This document shows, one piece after another, positions 18,726 through 28,155 of a stretch of DNA of 64,000 bases (positions are counted from its first letter, which is position 1; the number at the start of each line of letters is the position of its first letter). The notes beneath the pieces were generated by a model. The model was not told where the DNA came from. It did not search any database and was given only the letters and a program-made list of their open reading frames with translations. This DNA comes from JBAOHV01 sp037045265 (GTDB lineage: Bacteria; Actinomycetota; Acidimicrobiia; Acidimicrobiales; Microtrichaceae), in NCBI GenBank assembly GCA_037045265.1, contig JBAOHV010000026.1, positions 1 to 64,000 of the forward strand, given 5' to 3'. The position numbers and the translations under genes were made by a program.

Positions 18726-19970
18726 GTGATGCCACGGATCCGCACCCTCGACACCTTCGACGACCCCGACGAGGCGCTGCGGACCTACGTCGCTGCCGAC
18801 GCCGCCGCGTTCGGCTTCCCCTTCGACCCCGCACAGGTCGCCGCCAAGGCACCGCTGGTCGACCACTCGCGCTACGCCGTTGCCGAGTGGGACGGCGAGG
18901 CCGTCGGCGGTGCGGGCTCCTACGCCGTCGAGCTGACGCTCCCCGGTGGTGCGCAGGTCGCGGCGGCAGCGGTCAGCGACGTGGGTGTCGTGCCGACGCA
19001 CCGCCGTCGGGGCGTGCTCACCGCGTTGATGCGCGAGCAGCTGGGCTCGTTGGTCACCCAGGGCGTTCCGGTCGCCATCCTGCACGCGTCCGAGGGCGGC
19101 ATCTACCGCCGCTTCGGCTACGGGCCCTGCACGAGTTGGCGGCAGGTGCGGGTGGACACCCGCCGCGTCGCCTTCCGATCCGACGCGCCGGCGGTGGGTG
19201 GCAGCCTGCACGTGCTCCCGCGTGGCGAGTCGGGGCCGACCTGCGCCGCCGTGCACGAGCGGGTCCGTCGGCGCGTCGCCGGCGGCATCTCACGGACCGC
19301 CCCGTGGTGGGACGCCGTGCTCGGAGACACCGACATCTACCTCGGCGGCACCGCCGGGCACCTGGTGATGGTGCACCGCGACGATGCCGGTGCCACGGAC
19401 GGCTACGCGATCTACAAGGTCGACCACGACTGGAGCGCCGGCCAGGCGCACCACGCGCTGGTGGTCTGGGAGCTCGTCGGGGAGTCGGTCGCGGTCGAGC
19501 TGGCGCTCTGGCGAGCCCTCGTCGAGCACGACCTCGTCGCGACGGTGGCAGGACCGATCGCGGTCGACCATCCGCTGTGGGACGTGGTCCTGGACGCCCG
19601 ACAGGTCGGCATCGACTGGCAGCAGGACCTCCTGTGGGCCCGTCCCCTCGACGTCGCCGCGTTGTTGGCGGCGCGCCGCTACTCGTCGCCCGGCCGGCTC
19701 GTGGTGGGCGTGGACGACCCGTTCCTGCCGCAGGTGGGCGGCTCGTTCGAGCTGGTCGTCGACGAGCGGGGCGTGGGGACGTGCCGGCGCACCGAGGGTC
19801 CGTGCGAGCTGCAGCTCGGGGTCTCGGAGCTGGGCAGCCTGCTGCTCGGCGGCTCCTCCGTGCGCCGACTCGCCCGTGCCGGTCGCGCCACCGCATCCCC
19901 CGAGACGCTCGTGCGCGCCGACGAGATGTTGGCGACCGACCCGCTGCCGTGGTGCTGGGTGCGCTTCTGA
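18726..19970 (+). CDS. Eis-like GNAT N-acetyltransferase
   Basis: About 414 residues with the three-part plan of the Eis (enhanced intracellular survival) family. The N-terminal GNAT domain has the acetyl-CoA loop VSDVGVVPTHRRRGVLTALM (V/I-x-V-x-P-x-x-R-R-x-G) and EGGIYRRFGYG. A second GNAT-like domain lacks this loop (YAIYKVDHDWSAGQAHHALVVWEL). The C-terminus has an SCP2-like fold ending in an aromatic residue (PWCWVRF), as required for the Eis active-site carboxylate. Eis proteins acetylate amines such as aminoglycosides or Lys side chains; the natural substrate here is unknown. Intact frame. Confidence 0.85.
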   Translation: MMPRIRTLDTFDDPDEALRTYVAADAAAFGFPFDPAQVAAKAPLVDHSRYAVAEWDGEAVGGAGSYAVELTLPGGAQVAAAAVSDVGVVPTHRRRGVLTALMREQLGSLVTQGVPVAILHASEGGIYRRFGYGPCTSWRQVRVDTRRVAFRSDAPAVGGSLHVLPRGESGPTCAAVHERVRRRVAGGISRTAPWWDAVLGDTDIYLGGTAGHLVMVHRDDAGATDGYAIYKVDHDWSAGQAHHALVVWELVGESVAVELALWRALVEHDLVATVAGPIAVDHPLWDVVLDARQVGIDWQQDLLWARPLDVAALLAARRYSSPGRLVVGVDDPFLPQVGGSFELVVDERGVGTCRRTEGPCELQLGVSELGSLLLGGSSVRRLARAGRATASPETLVRADEMLATDPLPWCWVRF

Positions 19971-19984
19971 GCGATCATCGTGCG

Positions 19985-20584
19985 ATGACCGCGCACGGTG
20001 AGGAGCCCGACACCGTCATGCCACCCGCCGAGTCCGGCGCGGTCGTTCCCCCCGCGGAACCAGCGCCGGTCACCCCGGTCCGTCGTCAGCGTTCGACCCG
20101 GGCCGAAGCTCGACCGAGCCTCCAGGCGCCGCTGCTGTCCGGCCGTTCGCTGGCCCCGCCGCACAAGCCCTCACGACTGGACGTCGTGCGGGACAACAAG
20201 GCCGTGGTGATCGTCGCCCTGCTGGTGGTCCTGGCCGTCGTGGTGGTCGTGGGCGGCAAGTACCTCGCAGGGCGGGCGGCGGACGCAGCGATGGACGACC
20301 GTGCCGCCGAGCTGGGGGAGTTGCTCGACGACGCGACGCCCGAGGACTTCCTCGCGTTCGGCGCTGCGGTCCAGACCGATGGATCGCTGGCCCAGCGTGT
20401 CCGCGACACCGACGGCTTCGTCAACGTCAAGGCGCGCGCCGAGCTCGCCTTCATCCGCTTCCAGCCCTCGGGCTGGTGGTCGGGCTTCACCGAGCGTTGC
20501 CTCGTGGCCTACGTGAGGGCCGACGGCACGACGGTCGAGACCCCCAAGACGGCGTGCAATCGCGTTCGGGCACCGGAGAGCTGA
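19985..20584 (+). CDS. Single-pass membrane protein of unknown function
   Basis: 199 residues. A long polar, Pro-rich inside part (PPAESGAVVPPAEPAPVTPV, RRQRSTRAEARPS) is followed by one membrane helix (AVVIVALLVVLAVVVVVGG) and an outside domain of about 100 residues ending WWSGFTERCLVAYVRADGTT and KTACNRVRAPES. The outside domain has two Cys residues (ERC, TAC) that may pair. No family recognised. It lies 14 nt after the Eis-like gene and 17 nt before ilvD, which has its own promoter. Confidence 0.65.
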   Translation: MTAHGEEPDTVMPPAESGAVVPPAEPAPVTPVRRQRSTRAEARPSLQAPLLSGRSLAPPHKPSRLDVVRDNKAVVIVALLVVLAVVVVVGGKYLAGRAADAAMDDRAAELGELLDDATPEDFLAFGAAVQTDGSLAQRVRDTDGFVNVKARAELAFIRFQPSGWWSGFTERCLVAYVRADGTTVETPKTACNRVRAPES

Positions 20585-20589
20585 TCGCG

Positions 20590-20595
20590 TACCCT
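20590..20595 (+). promoter_or_regulatory. -10 element TACCCT of ilvD (leaderless)
   Basis: It lies 6 nt before ATG 20602, with no Shine-Dalgarno sequence between. Confidence 0.5.
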
Positions 20596-20601
20596 GTCGG
20601 C

Positions 20602-22315
20602 ATGAGCGACCCCCAGGACCTGAAGACCCGCTCCCACGAGGTCACGGACTTCCCGAACCGGGCGCCTGCCCGGGCGATGCTGCGGGCCATCGGCATGACC
20701 GACGACGACTGGGACAAGCCCCAGGTCGGCGTGGTGTCGTCCTGGAACGAGGTCACACCCTGCAACATGCCGCTGGACCGGCTGGCCAAGCGCTCCAAGG
20801 AGGGCGTGAGGGAGGCCGGTGGCTACCCGATCGAGTTCAACACGATCGCGGTGTCCGACGGCATCTCCATGGGGCACGAGGGCATGCGTGCGTCGCTGGT
20901 CTCCCGTGAGGTCATCGCGGACTCCGTCGAGACCGTCATGCACGCCGAGCGGTTCGACGCCATGGTCACCTTCGCCGGCTGCGACAAGTCCCTCCCCGGG
21001 ATGATGATGGCCTCGGCCCGGCTGAACCTGCCGTCGGTGTTCCTCTACGGCGGCTCCAAGCTCCCCGGCAACTACAACGGCCAGGTGCTCGACATCGTGT
21101 CGGTGTTCGAGGCCGTCGGTGCGTACGCGACCGGATCCATCGAGGAGGACGAGCTCCGCCACATCGAGGAGAACGCCTGCCCCACCATCGGGTCGTGCGC
21201 CGGCATGTTCACCGCGAACACGATGGCCTCGGTCGGCGAGGCCCTGGGCCTGTCGCTGCCCGGCTCCGCCTCGGCGCCAGCGGTCGACCGTCGCCGTGAC
21301 GACTACGCCTACGCCTCCGGTGTCGCGGTGCTCAACCTCCTGCGCGAGGACATCCGCCCCCGCGACATCCTCACCAAGGGCGCGTTCGAGAACGCGATCG
21401 CGGTCGTGATGGCACTCGGCGGCTCGACCAACGCGGTGCTCCACCTGCTCGCGATCGCCCACGAGGCCGAGGTCGAGCTGCACCTCGACGACTTCAACAA
21501 GGTCGCGGCACGGGTGCCGCACCTGGCGGACACGAAGCCGCACGGCGCGTACCACATGCTCGACGTCGACCGGGTGGGTGGTGTGCCGGTGGTGCTGCAG
21601 ATGCTGGCCGAGGCCGGCGTGCTGCACGGCGACGAGATCACCGTCACCGGCAGGACCGTCGCGGAGAACCTCGAGCTGATCAAGCCCCCCGCTCCTGACG
21701 GCGAGGTCATCCACGCGTGGTCCGACCCGATCCACGACCTCGGGCGGCATCGCGGTGCTGCAGGGCTCGCTCGCCCCGAAGGGCTCCGTGGTCAAGGTCG
21801 CCGGCATCGACTTCGACGACTTCGAGGGCCCCGCCCGCGTGTTCGACGGCGAGGCCGACGCCATGGAGGCCGTCCTCGCCGGCCGGATCGACGCCGGCGA
21901 CGTCGTGGTCATCCGCTACGAGGGGCCCAAGGGCGGCCCCGGCATGCGGGAGATGCTGGCCATCACCGGCGCGATGAAGGGCGCCGGCCGTGGCGGCGAC
22001 TCGGCCCTCATCACCGATGGTCGTTTCTCGGGTGGCACGCACGGCTTCTGCATCGGCCACGTCGCCCCCGAGGCGGTCGACGGCGGGCCGATCGCGTTCG
22101 TCGCGGAGGGCGACCGGATCCGCATCGACGTGCGCAACCACACGATCGACCTGCTCGTGGACGAAGCGACCCTCGATGCTCGACGCCAGGACTGGAAGCT
22201 GCCCGAGCCCCGCTACACCAAGGGCGTGCTCGCCAAGTACGCCTCGCTGGCGCAGGGCGCCGAGGTCGGTGCGATCACCCTGCCGCTGCCGCTGGGCATC
22301 CGTCCGCGCGACTGA
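20602..22315 (+). CDS. ilvD: Dihydroxy-acid dehydratase (one frameshift)
   Basis: IlvD dehydrates 2,3-dihydroxy acids to 2-keto acids, the third common step of isoleucine/valine synthesis, using an Fe-S cluster. The cluster Cys residues appear in SSWNEVTPCNMPLD, FAGCDKSLPGMM and ACPTIGSCAGMFTANTM, and the C-terminal domain shows VIRYEGPKGGPGMREML and ITDGRFSGGTHGFCIGHV. A single extra G near 21745 breaks the frame between DPIHDLG and GIAVLQGSL. Total length of about 570 residues is normal. Other ilv genes follow 3.4 kb downstream (ilvBN) and 7.4 kb downstream (ilvC). Confidence 0.95.
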
Positions 22316-22325
22316 GCTGCGGAGG

Positions 22326-22814
22326 TCACTCGGCCGCCCAGTCGGTGCGTCCTTCGCGCACGGCGGTCGCCGACACGTCCGCGATGTGGTCGGGCACGAC
22401 GAGCCGCAGGTCGTCGGGGACCTCCACGGACCCCCGGGGCGCCACCGCGACACGTGGCAGGGCCAGGACGGCCGCGTCGCGAGCCGCGGCATCCCCGCCG
22501 TACCAGACGGGATCGACGACCTGGGCCCACTTGTCGGCGCCCATGACCACCGCGTCGTAGCCCGCCGCGATGTCGGCCACGAGCGACGCGTCGAGGACCA
22601 CGACGCCGAGCCAGGGGCGGGTCCGCGCGGCCCGCTCGATCGCGGCCACACGATCCGCCAGGGTGTGGTCGCCGAGGTGCGCCTTGCCGAGCGTCGCCCG
22701 CGAGATCGCCAGGTCGATCCGATCGAGCTCGAGCTGGCGCACCGCGCACTGCGCGACCGTGAGGTGGGCCACGGTGAGCGGGTCGAAGCTCCCGGGGTAG
22801 ACGCCGACGGACAC
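22326..22814 (-). CDS. Small HIGH-superfamily nucleotidyltransferase (NadD/CoaD-like)
   Basis: 162 residues, intact. The N-terminus VGVYPGSFDPLTVAHLTVAQ has the GxFDPxTxxH phosphate-binding motif of the NadD/CoaD family, but with TVAH in place of the usual HxGH or TxGH. The C-terminal ISSTxIR-like motif reads VSATAVREG. The middle stretch VVMGADKWAQVVDP is NadD-like, while the size is closer to CoaD. I therefore leave the substrate open: an adenylyl- or cytidylyltransferase for a small phosphate ester. TAGATC lies 6 nt before GTG 22814. Convergent with ilvD (10 nt). Confidence 0.7.
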   Translation of the reverse strand: MSVGVYPGSFDPLTVAHLTVAQCAVRQLELDRIDLAISRATLGKAHLGDHTLADRVAAIERAARTRPWLGVVVLDASLVADIAAGYDAVVMGADKWAQVVDPVWYGGDAAARDAAVLALPRVAVAPRGSVEVPDDLRLVVPDHIADVSATAVREGRTDWAAE

Positions 22815-22902
22815 CCCCTCGATCTAGGCCACGGCTCGTGCCGGCACAAGCGCGGTCGAGTCGGACCTGCCGAGCGCGCCCGTGGAGCGGCCGCCGGTGG
22901 GC

Positions 22903-22955
22903 CAGACTGATCGCCGTGACAGAGACCGTGTCGCCGTGACCGAGACCGTGCCGGG
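22903..22955 (+). repeat. Tandem 20-nt duplication at the ABC transporter start
   Basis: CAGACT (22903-22908) is followed 7 nt later by GTG 22916, which opens a 7-codon frame (VTETVSP) ending in a TGA that overlaps GTG 22936, the start of the ATPase (VTETVPGWP). The two copies at 22916-22935 and 22936-22955 are nearly identical. Confidence 0.55.
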
Positions 22956-23719
22956 CTGGCCCGCCATCGTGGCCCGCGGGCTGCACCAGCGCTTCGGCGA
23001 CCACGTCGCGGTCGGTTCGCTCGACCTCGACGTGCCCACCGGCAGCTTCTGCGGGCTGGTCGGCCCGAACGGCTCGGGCAAGACGACCACGCTGCGGATG
23101 ATCGCCGGGCTGCTGCGACCCGACGCAGGACAGGTCTGGGTGGGTGGGCACGACACGTGGGCCGACACCATCACGGTGCGCCGCCTCCTGGGCGTCGTGC
23201 CGGACCCGCTCAACCTGTTCGACCGGCTCACCGCTCGTGAGCTGCTGGCCCACCTGGGTCAGCTGCGGGGCCTGACCCGCGCCCAGATCGACGAGCGCAG
23301 CGAGCAGCTGATCGGCGTCATGGACCTGGTCGACTCGGCCGACGAGCAGATCGGCGGGTACAGCCACGGCATGCGCAAGAAGACCGCCATCGCCGCGGCG
23401 CTGCTGCACCGGCCGGCGGTGCTCCTGCTCGACGAGCCGTTCGAGGGAGTGGATCCCGTCTCCGCCGTGGCCGTGCGCTCGATGCTCGACCGCTACCGGT
23501 CGGCCGGCGGCACGGTGGTGTTCTCCTCACACGCCATGGACCTCGTCGACCGCATGTGCGACTACGTCGCGGTGATGGCACGGGGAGCGCTGCTGGCCGC
23601 AGGTCCGATCGAGCAGCTGCGCGGCGGCGGGCGGCTGGAGGACGCGTTCATCTCGATGATCGGCGCACCGGACGTCGACCCGGCGAACCTGGCATGGCTC
23701 GACCGCGACCCCGCGGTGA
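22936..23719 (+). CDS. ABC transporter ATP-binding subunit
   Basis: ABC ATPase of the exporter type: Walker A GLVGPNGSGKTTTLRM, the Q-loop region near VVPDPLNLFDRLT, an ABC signature GGYSHGMRKKTAIA (Y-S-H-G-M in place of LSGGQ, as usual for DRA/CcmA-type exporters), Walker B VLLLDEPFEGVDP and the switch His in VFSSHAMDL. In the sequence as given, the frame runs on into the permease without a stop. The GTGA at 23716-23719, right where the linker ends, is a typical overlap of stop and next start, so I end it there. With one indel in between, two proteins would result. Confidence 0.82.
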
Positions 23720-25361
23720 ACGGCCCGGAGCCGGCGCCGTCGCTGCGTTCGGTCCGCACCATCGCGTCCCTGAAGTGGCACCTCCTGCTCGGCGGGCTGC
23801 GCGGCGGGACCCAGCAGCGCATCCAGACCGTGATGGCGGTGGTGGTCTCCGCCGGGCTCGGGGTGGTGGCCTTCGCGCTGCTGTGGGGCCTCGGCCGGGG
23901 CGCGTGGCATCGTGGACGACCTGATCGTCGTGCTGCTGCCGGTGGTGGTGTTCGGCATCGGGCTCCTGTCGGCCTCGACCGGGGTGGAGTCCTCGATCGA
24001 CGCACGCCACCTCGCCTCGGAGCCGATCGGTCGCTGGACCCTCGGGCGTCGGGATGCTGGCGGCTGCCGCCGTGGGCCCACCCACCGTGCTGTCGATGCT
24101 GGCCGGGGCGGGCATCGTCGTGGGCTGGTCCGGCGGGGGAGCGGTCGCGTCTGGTGGTGGTCGGCCTGGCGGTCGCTGGCGTGGTGGCTCACGCTGCTGT
24201 TGTTCAGCCGGACCTTCGCCAACCTGCTCGGTGCGCTCGCCACCGGCCGGCTGCAGCAGATCGCACAGGTCGCGGCCACGGCGTCCGGCGCTGTTGGCGT
24301 GGGTGCTGGTGCAGGTCCTCGCTCGTGACACCACCGGGTGGGACGCCGCAGCGGTGGCAGACGCTGGCGGACTGGGCACGGTGGACTCCTCCCGGCCAGC
24401 TGGGCCTCGCGATCGCCGACGGCGACCGATCCGGCCGCAGCACTGCTGCACCTCCTGGCCGGCATCAGCTGGTTGCCGCTGCTGGTGTGGGCCAGCGTCG
24501 TCACCACCGACCGTCTGGCGCTGAGCGCGCCGCGCCCCGGCGGTCGCTAGCACCTCTCGCAGCCGGGACCGGTCGCGTCTCGCCGGGCCGGGCGCCTGGC
24601 CCGTGATGCTGCCGACGTCGCCCGTCGGGGGCCATCACCGCCCGCACGGTGCGCACCAAGTTCCGCACCCCGCGTCAGGCGGTCAACACCGTCACCGCGC
24701 TCGCCATCGGTGCCGGCGTGTTCCTGCTCGGGCCGCTGCTCGGCAACGACGTGGACCCCCGCATGGTGATCGTCGGGGGCCTGTTGCACTTCGCGGTGCT
24801 CTTCGACGGCAACAACGCCTTCGGCATGGACGGGCCCGCGATCTGGTCCGAGGTGGCCACCGGCGCGGACGGCGGCGTGCTGGTCCGGGGCAAGGTCATG
24901 TCCTCGTTGGTCGGTGATGGCGGTGCCGGCGGTGGTCCTCCCCGCTCGGGATGGCCGCGCTGACCGGGGGGCTGGGAGTGGGCTCGCCGGCCGGTTGGCT
25001 CGTCGCCGCTGGGTCGGTGCTCGCCGCGTGCGGGGGTCGCCGTGTCGCCAGCGCCGACGCTGGCGCCGGTCGCCATGCCCGACAGCCCCAACCCGCTCGC
25101 GGCGGGCGACACGGGTCAGGGCTGCGTGGCGGGGTTGATGCTCGCGACGTGCATGTTCGTGCTCGCGCCTCGTCTCGCTGCCCGTCGCCGCGGGCATCTT
25201 CGCGGCGTCGTCGAGCTCGTGCGGCCGTCGCCGCGACGTGGTCGCCCTCGCCGCTCCGGTCGTCGGGGTGCTCGTGCTCTGGGGCGGCATCGTCGCTCGC
25301 GACCGCACGGCTGCGCGGTGCCGAGGAGCAGTTGGTCCAGAAGGTCACCCCGGCGCGCTGA
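23716..25361 (+). CDS. ABC exporter permease subunit (heavily frame-interrupted)
   Basis: Membrane partner of the preceding ATPase. Reading across frames gives a hydrophobic protein of roughly 540 residues: VRTIASLKWHLLLGGLRGG (cytosolic start), VVVSAGLGVVAFALLWGL, DDLIVVLLPVVVFGIGLL, AAAAVGPPTVLSMLAGAGIVVGW, LTLLLFSRTFANLLGALATG, LAIGAGVFLLGPLLGNDVDP, LLHFAVLFDGNNAFGMDGPA and, near the end, LAAPVVGVLVLWGG. At least seven shifts are needed. The stretch FDGNNAFGMDGPAIW is characteristic of actinobacterial ABC-2-like permeases next to such ATPases. The exported substrate is unknown. Confidence 0.65.
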
Positions 25362-25386
25362 GCCCTCGCCGGCGCCGTGGTCGGGC

Positions 25387-25503
25387 TCAGTCCGAGCCGC
25401 GGGGCCGGACTTCTGCCAGCGCCGACCGCGCCAGCGCACCAGCTCGCGGACGCGCGGCGACCGCCAGCACCCCCACCCCTGCTGCGACCGCCCATCCGTT
25501 CAC
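25387..25503 (-). CDS. Possible very small protein, weak evidence
   Basis: A 38-codon frame from GTG 25503: one hydrophobic segment (VNGWAVAAGVGVLAVAA) followed by basic residues (RPRAGALARSALAEVRPRGSD). It could be a real one-helix membrane peptide with a frame break, since another frame gives the more natural basic sequence ELVRWRGRRWQKSGP. It could equally be chance. It lies in the gap between the ABC permease and the ilvB leader, which otherwise holds no gene. Confidence 0.25.
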   Translation of the reverse strand: MNGWAVAAGVGVLAVAARPRAGALARSALAEVRPRGSD

Positions 25504-25526
25504 GTGACGGGACCGTAGTCCGGGTG

Positions 25527-25557
25527 GTTGGCAACCGGGGCATCGACGGGGCAGACT
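25527..25557 (+). promoter_or_regulatory. Promoter of the ilvB leader
   Basis: A -35 element TTGGCA (25528-25533), 18 nt of spacer and a -10 element CAGACT (25552-25557) stand 7 nt before the ATG of the leader peptide. The -35 lies inside a small inverted repeat, GGTTG-G-CAACC (25527-25537), that could be an operator. Confidence 0.5.
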
Positions 25558-25564
25558 GTCGGTG

Positions 25565-25600
25565 ATGCGCACCGTTGCCCGCCTCCTCGTACCCGCCTGA
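25565..25600 (+). CDS. Putative ilvB leader peptide MRTVARLLVPA
   Basis: An 11-codon frame with Val, Leu, Leu, Val at codons 4, 7, 8 and 9, ending in TGA just before a set of hairpins. This is the layout of leader peptides that control branched-chain amino-acid operons by transcription attenuation: the ribosome stalls at Leu or Val codons when those charged tRNAs are scarce. The ATG lies 7 nt after CAGACT, so the leader transcript may itself be leaderless; an in-frame GTG at 25562 is an alternative start. Confidence 0.6.
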   Translation: MRTVARLLVPA

Positions 25601-25674
25601 GGGACACGACTGGATCACTCCAGCATGTGATCGTGTGCCCTCGACCTCCCCTGACGGGAGGTCGTTGTGTTTTT
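25601..25674 (+). terminator. ilvB attenuator: hairpin followed by intrinsic terminator
   Basis: First hairpin: GGGACAC (25601-25607) with GTGTGCCC (25633-25640), and inside it GATCAC with GTGATC. Then a terminator stem GACCTCCC (25643-25650), loop CTGAC, GGGAGGTC (25656-25663), followed by GTTGTGTTTTT (25664-25674). A T-rich tail like this is rare in so GC-rich a window. Together with the leader peptide it forms a probable attenuator for ilvBN. Confidence 0.7.
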
Positions 25675-25748
25675 CGCCACCGGGCCGTTGCACCGCCCAC
25701 CCTGACCACTCCCGACCTGCCGACACCCCAGACAACAGGAACACCGAC

Positions 25749-27530
25749 ATGAACACCAACGGTGGAGAAGCGCTGATCCGCTCCCTCGAGCTCGAGGGCG
25801 TCGAGGTGATCTTCGGCCTGCCCGGGCGGAGCGATCCTCCCGGTGTACGACCCGATCCTCGACAGCCCCGATCCGCCACGTCCTGGTGCGCCACGAGCAG
25901 GGCGCGGGGCACATGGCCGAGGGCTTCGCCCACGCCACCGGCCGCCCGGGCGTGGCGATGGTGACCTCGGGTCCCGGCGCGACCAACATCGTCACGCCGC
26001 TCGTGCGACGCCTACATGGACTCGGTCCCGATGGTCGTCATCACCGGCCAGGTGCCCGTCCGCGGTCGATCGGCACCGACGCGTTCCAGGAGTGCGACAT
26101 CACCGGCATCACGCGTGGGGTCACCAAGCACAACGAGCTGGTCACCCGCGCCGAGGACATCCCGCTGGCCATCCGCCAGGCGTTCCACATCGCCACGACC
26201 GGCCGACCCGGACCCGGTGCTCGTCGACATCCCCAAGGACATCGTCGACCCGACCAACCCCAACTCGGCGATGGACTGGAACTGGCCGACCGACGCCGAG
26301 GTGGCGTCCAGCCTGCCGGGCTACAAGCCGCACGACCAAGGGTCATCCCCGCAAGATCAAGGAGGCGGCCGCGCTGATCGCGCAGGCCCACCAGCCGGTG
26401 ATCTACGCCGGCGGCGGCATCCTCAAGGCGCGGGCCGCCGAGGCGCTGCGCGAGCTCGCCGAGCTGACCGGCATCCCCGTCGTCACCACCCTGATGGCCC
26501 GGGGTGCCTTCCCCGACGACCACCCGCTGTGCCTCGGCATGCCCGGCATGCACGGCAACTACACCGCCGTCACCGCCATGCAGCAGCGCCGACCTGCTGA
26601 TCGCGCTCGGCAGTCGGTTCGACGACCGGGTCACCGGCAAGCTCGACGGGTTCGCCCCGGACGCCAAGATCATCCACGTCGACATCGACCCCGCCGAGCT
26701 CGGCAAGGTCCGCCGTCCCGACGTGCCGATCGTCGGCGACTGCCGGCTCGTGATCGAGGAGCTCGTCAAGGCGATCGACGACGCTCGGCGGTGCCCGAGA
26801 GCCAGCGCCGACCTGATCGCCGTGGACGCCAGACGCTGTCGGGCTGGCAGGAGAAGTACCCGCTGGTCTACGAGCAGTCCGACCGACGGCGAGCTGCTCA
26901 AGCCGCAGTACGTGCTCGAGCAGCTGCGTGACCGCTCGCCCGAGGACACGCATCGTCGCCTCGGGTGTCGGCCAGCACCAGATGTGGACCAGCCAGTACT
27001 GGAAGTTCAACCACCCCTACACCTGGGTGAACTCCGGCGGCCTGGGCACCATGGGCTTCTCGGTCCCCGCCGCGATCGGCGCCAAGGTCGGCCGCCCCGA
27101 CCGCACGGTGTGGGCCGTCGACGGCGACGGCTGCTTCCAGATGACCGCCCAGGAGCTGGTCACCGCGGCCGACCGAGCGCATCCCGGTCAAGATCGCGAT
27201 CCTCAACAACGCCTACCTGGGCATGGTGCGCCAGTGGCAGGAGATGTTCTACGAGGAGCGCTACTCCGAGGTGTACCTGTCGCCCGACCTGCCCGACTAC
27301 GTGAAGTGGGCCGAGGCCATGGGCTGCATCGGCACTGCGGGTCGAGTCGCCCGAGGAGGTCGGCCCGGCCATCGACAAGGCGAACGAGATCGACGACCGC
27401 CCGGTCGTGCTCGAGTTCCGCACCGACGCCTCGGAGAAGGTGTTCCCGATGGTGCCGTCCGGCCAGACCAACGACGACATCGTCGTCGACCCGACCCAGG
27501 GGGAGCGCGGCGATGACGCGCAGTCGATGA
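25749..27530 (+). CDS. ilvB: Acetolactate synthase large subunit (many indels)
   Basis: IlvB uses thiamine diphosphate and FAD to join two pyruvates, or pyruvate and 2-oxobutyrate. The protein reads MNTNGGEALIRSLELEGVEV, FGLPGG with AILPVYDP, RHEQGAGHMAEGFAHATGRP (the ThDP-activating Glu), GPGATNIVTPL, IGTDAFQECDITGIT and, near the C-terminus, the ThDP motif from GDGCFQMTAQEL to LNNAYLGMVRQWQ. At least eight single-base shifts interrupt it, mostly extra C or G in short runs. AGGAA lies 7 nt before the ATG, so this gene, unlike its leader, has a ribosome site. Its TGA overlaps the ilvN ATG. Confidence 0.92.
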
Positions 27531-28079
27531 CACCCGCCGTGGCGGCCGAAGCCGCCCAAGCACCACGTGCTGTCGGTGCTGGTGGAGAACAAGGCCGGCG
27601 TGCTCGCGCGCGTCGTCGAGCCTGTTCGCCCGGCGTGGCTACAACATCTACTCGCTCGCCGTCGCGCCGACCGACGACGAGCGCTTCAGCCGCATCACCG
27701 ATCGTCGTCGACGTCGAGACCGCGCCGCTCGAGCAGATCGTCAAGCAGCTCAACAAGCTGATCAACGTCATCAAGATCGTCCGAGCTGGACCCGCCGGCG
27801 ACTCGATCGAGCGCGAGCTGCATGCTGGTCACGGTCAAGGCCGCCGCCGGCGGTGCGCGGCCAGATCATCGAGCTCGTCGGCGTCTTCGACGGCCGGATC
27901 ATCGACGTCGGCCACGACGAGCTGACGCTCTCGCCTCGACGAGCACCCCGACACGCCTCGACGACCTCGAGGAGCTGCTCGCGGCCCTACGGCATCATCG
28001 ACCATCCAGCGCACCGGCCGGGTGGCGCTGCCCAAGCTGGAGCGCCTGCGCGGCGCCGGGCCTGCGCTCCGCCGGCTGA
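27527..28079 (+). CDS. ilvN: Acetolactate synthase small regulatory subunit (several indels)
   Basis: About 170 residues when frames are joined. The N-terminal ACT domain reads HHVLSVLVENKAGVLARVVE with RRGYNIYSLAVAPTDDERFS, the binding face for valine feedback, followed by VDVETAPLEQIVKQLNKLIN. The second domain has ELMLVTVKA, RGQIIELVGVFDGRIIDVGH and a C-terminal PYGIIDIQRTGRVAL. IlvN activates IlvB and confers valine inhibition. The ATG at 27527 overlaps the ilvB stop (ATGA), so the subunits are coupled. Shifts begin already at codon 10 (an extra C in GCCGCCCAAG). Confidence 0.88.
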
Positions 28080-28130
28080 TCGCCGCCGGTCGGGACGTCG
28101 GAAGCGCCCGGACCAGCCGGTAGAGTCGAT

Positions 28131-28149
28131 TCCCACCGGTCCAGTGGGA
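28131..28149 (+). promoter_or_regulatory. Hairpin over the ribosome site of the sulfotransferase gene
   Basis: TCCCAC-N7-GTGGGA pairs the only Shine-Dalgarno-like run (GTGGGAG) 6 nt before GTG 28156. TAGAGT at 28121-28126 is a possible -10, placing the hairpin at the start of the transcript. Confidence 0.4.
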
Positions 28150-28155
28150 GACGAC

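Noticed and set aside
25749..28079. Programmed ribosomal frameshifting in ilvB-ilvN
   Set aside because: The shifts are numerous, lie at different motifs and lack slippery sites with downstream structure; such genes are not known to use frameshifting.
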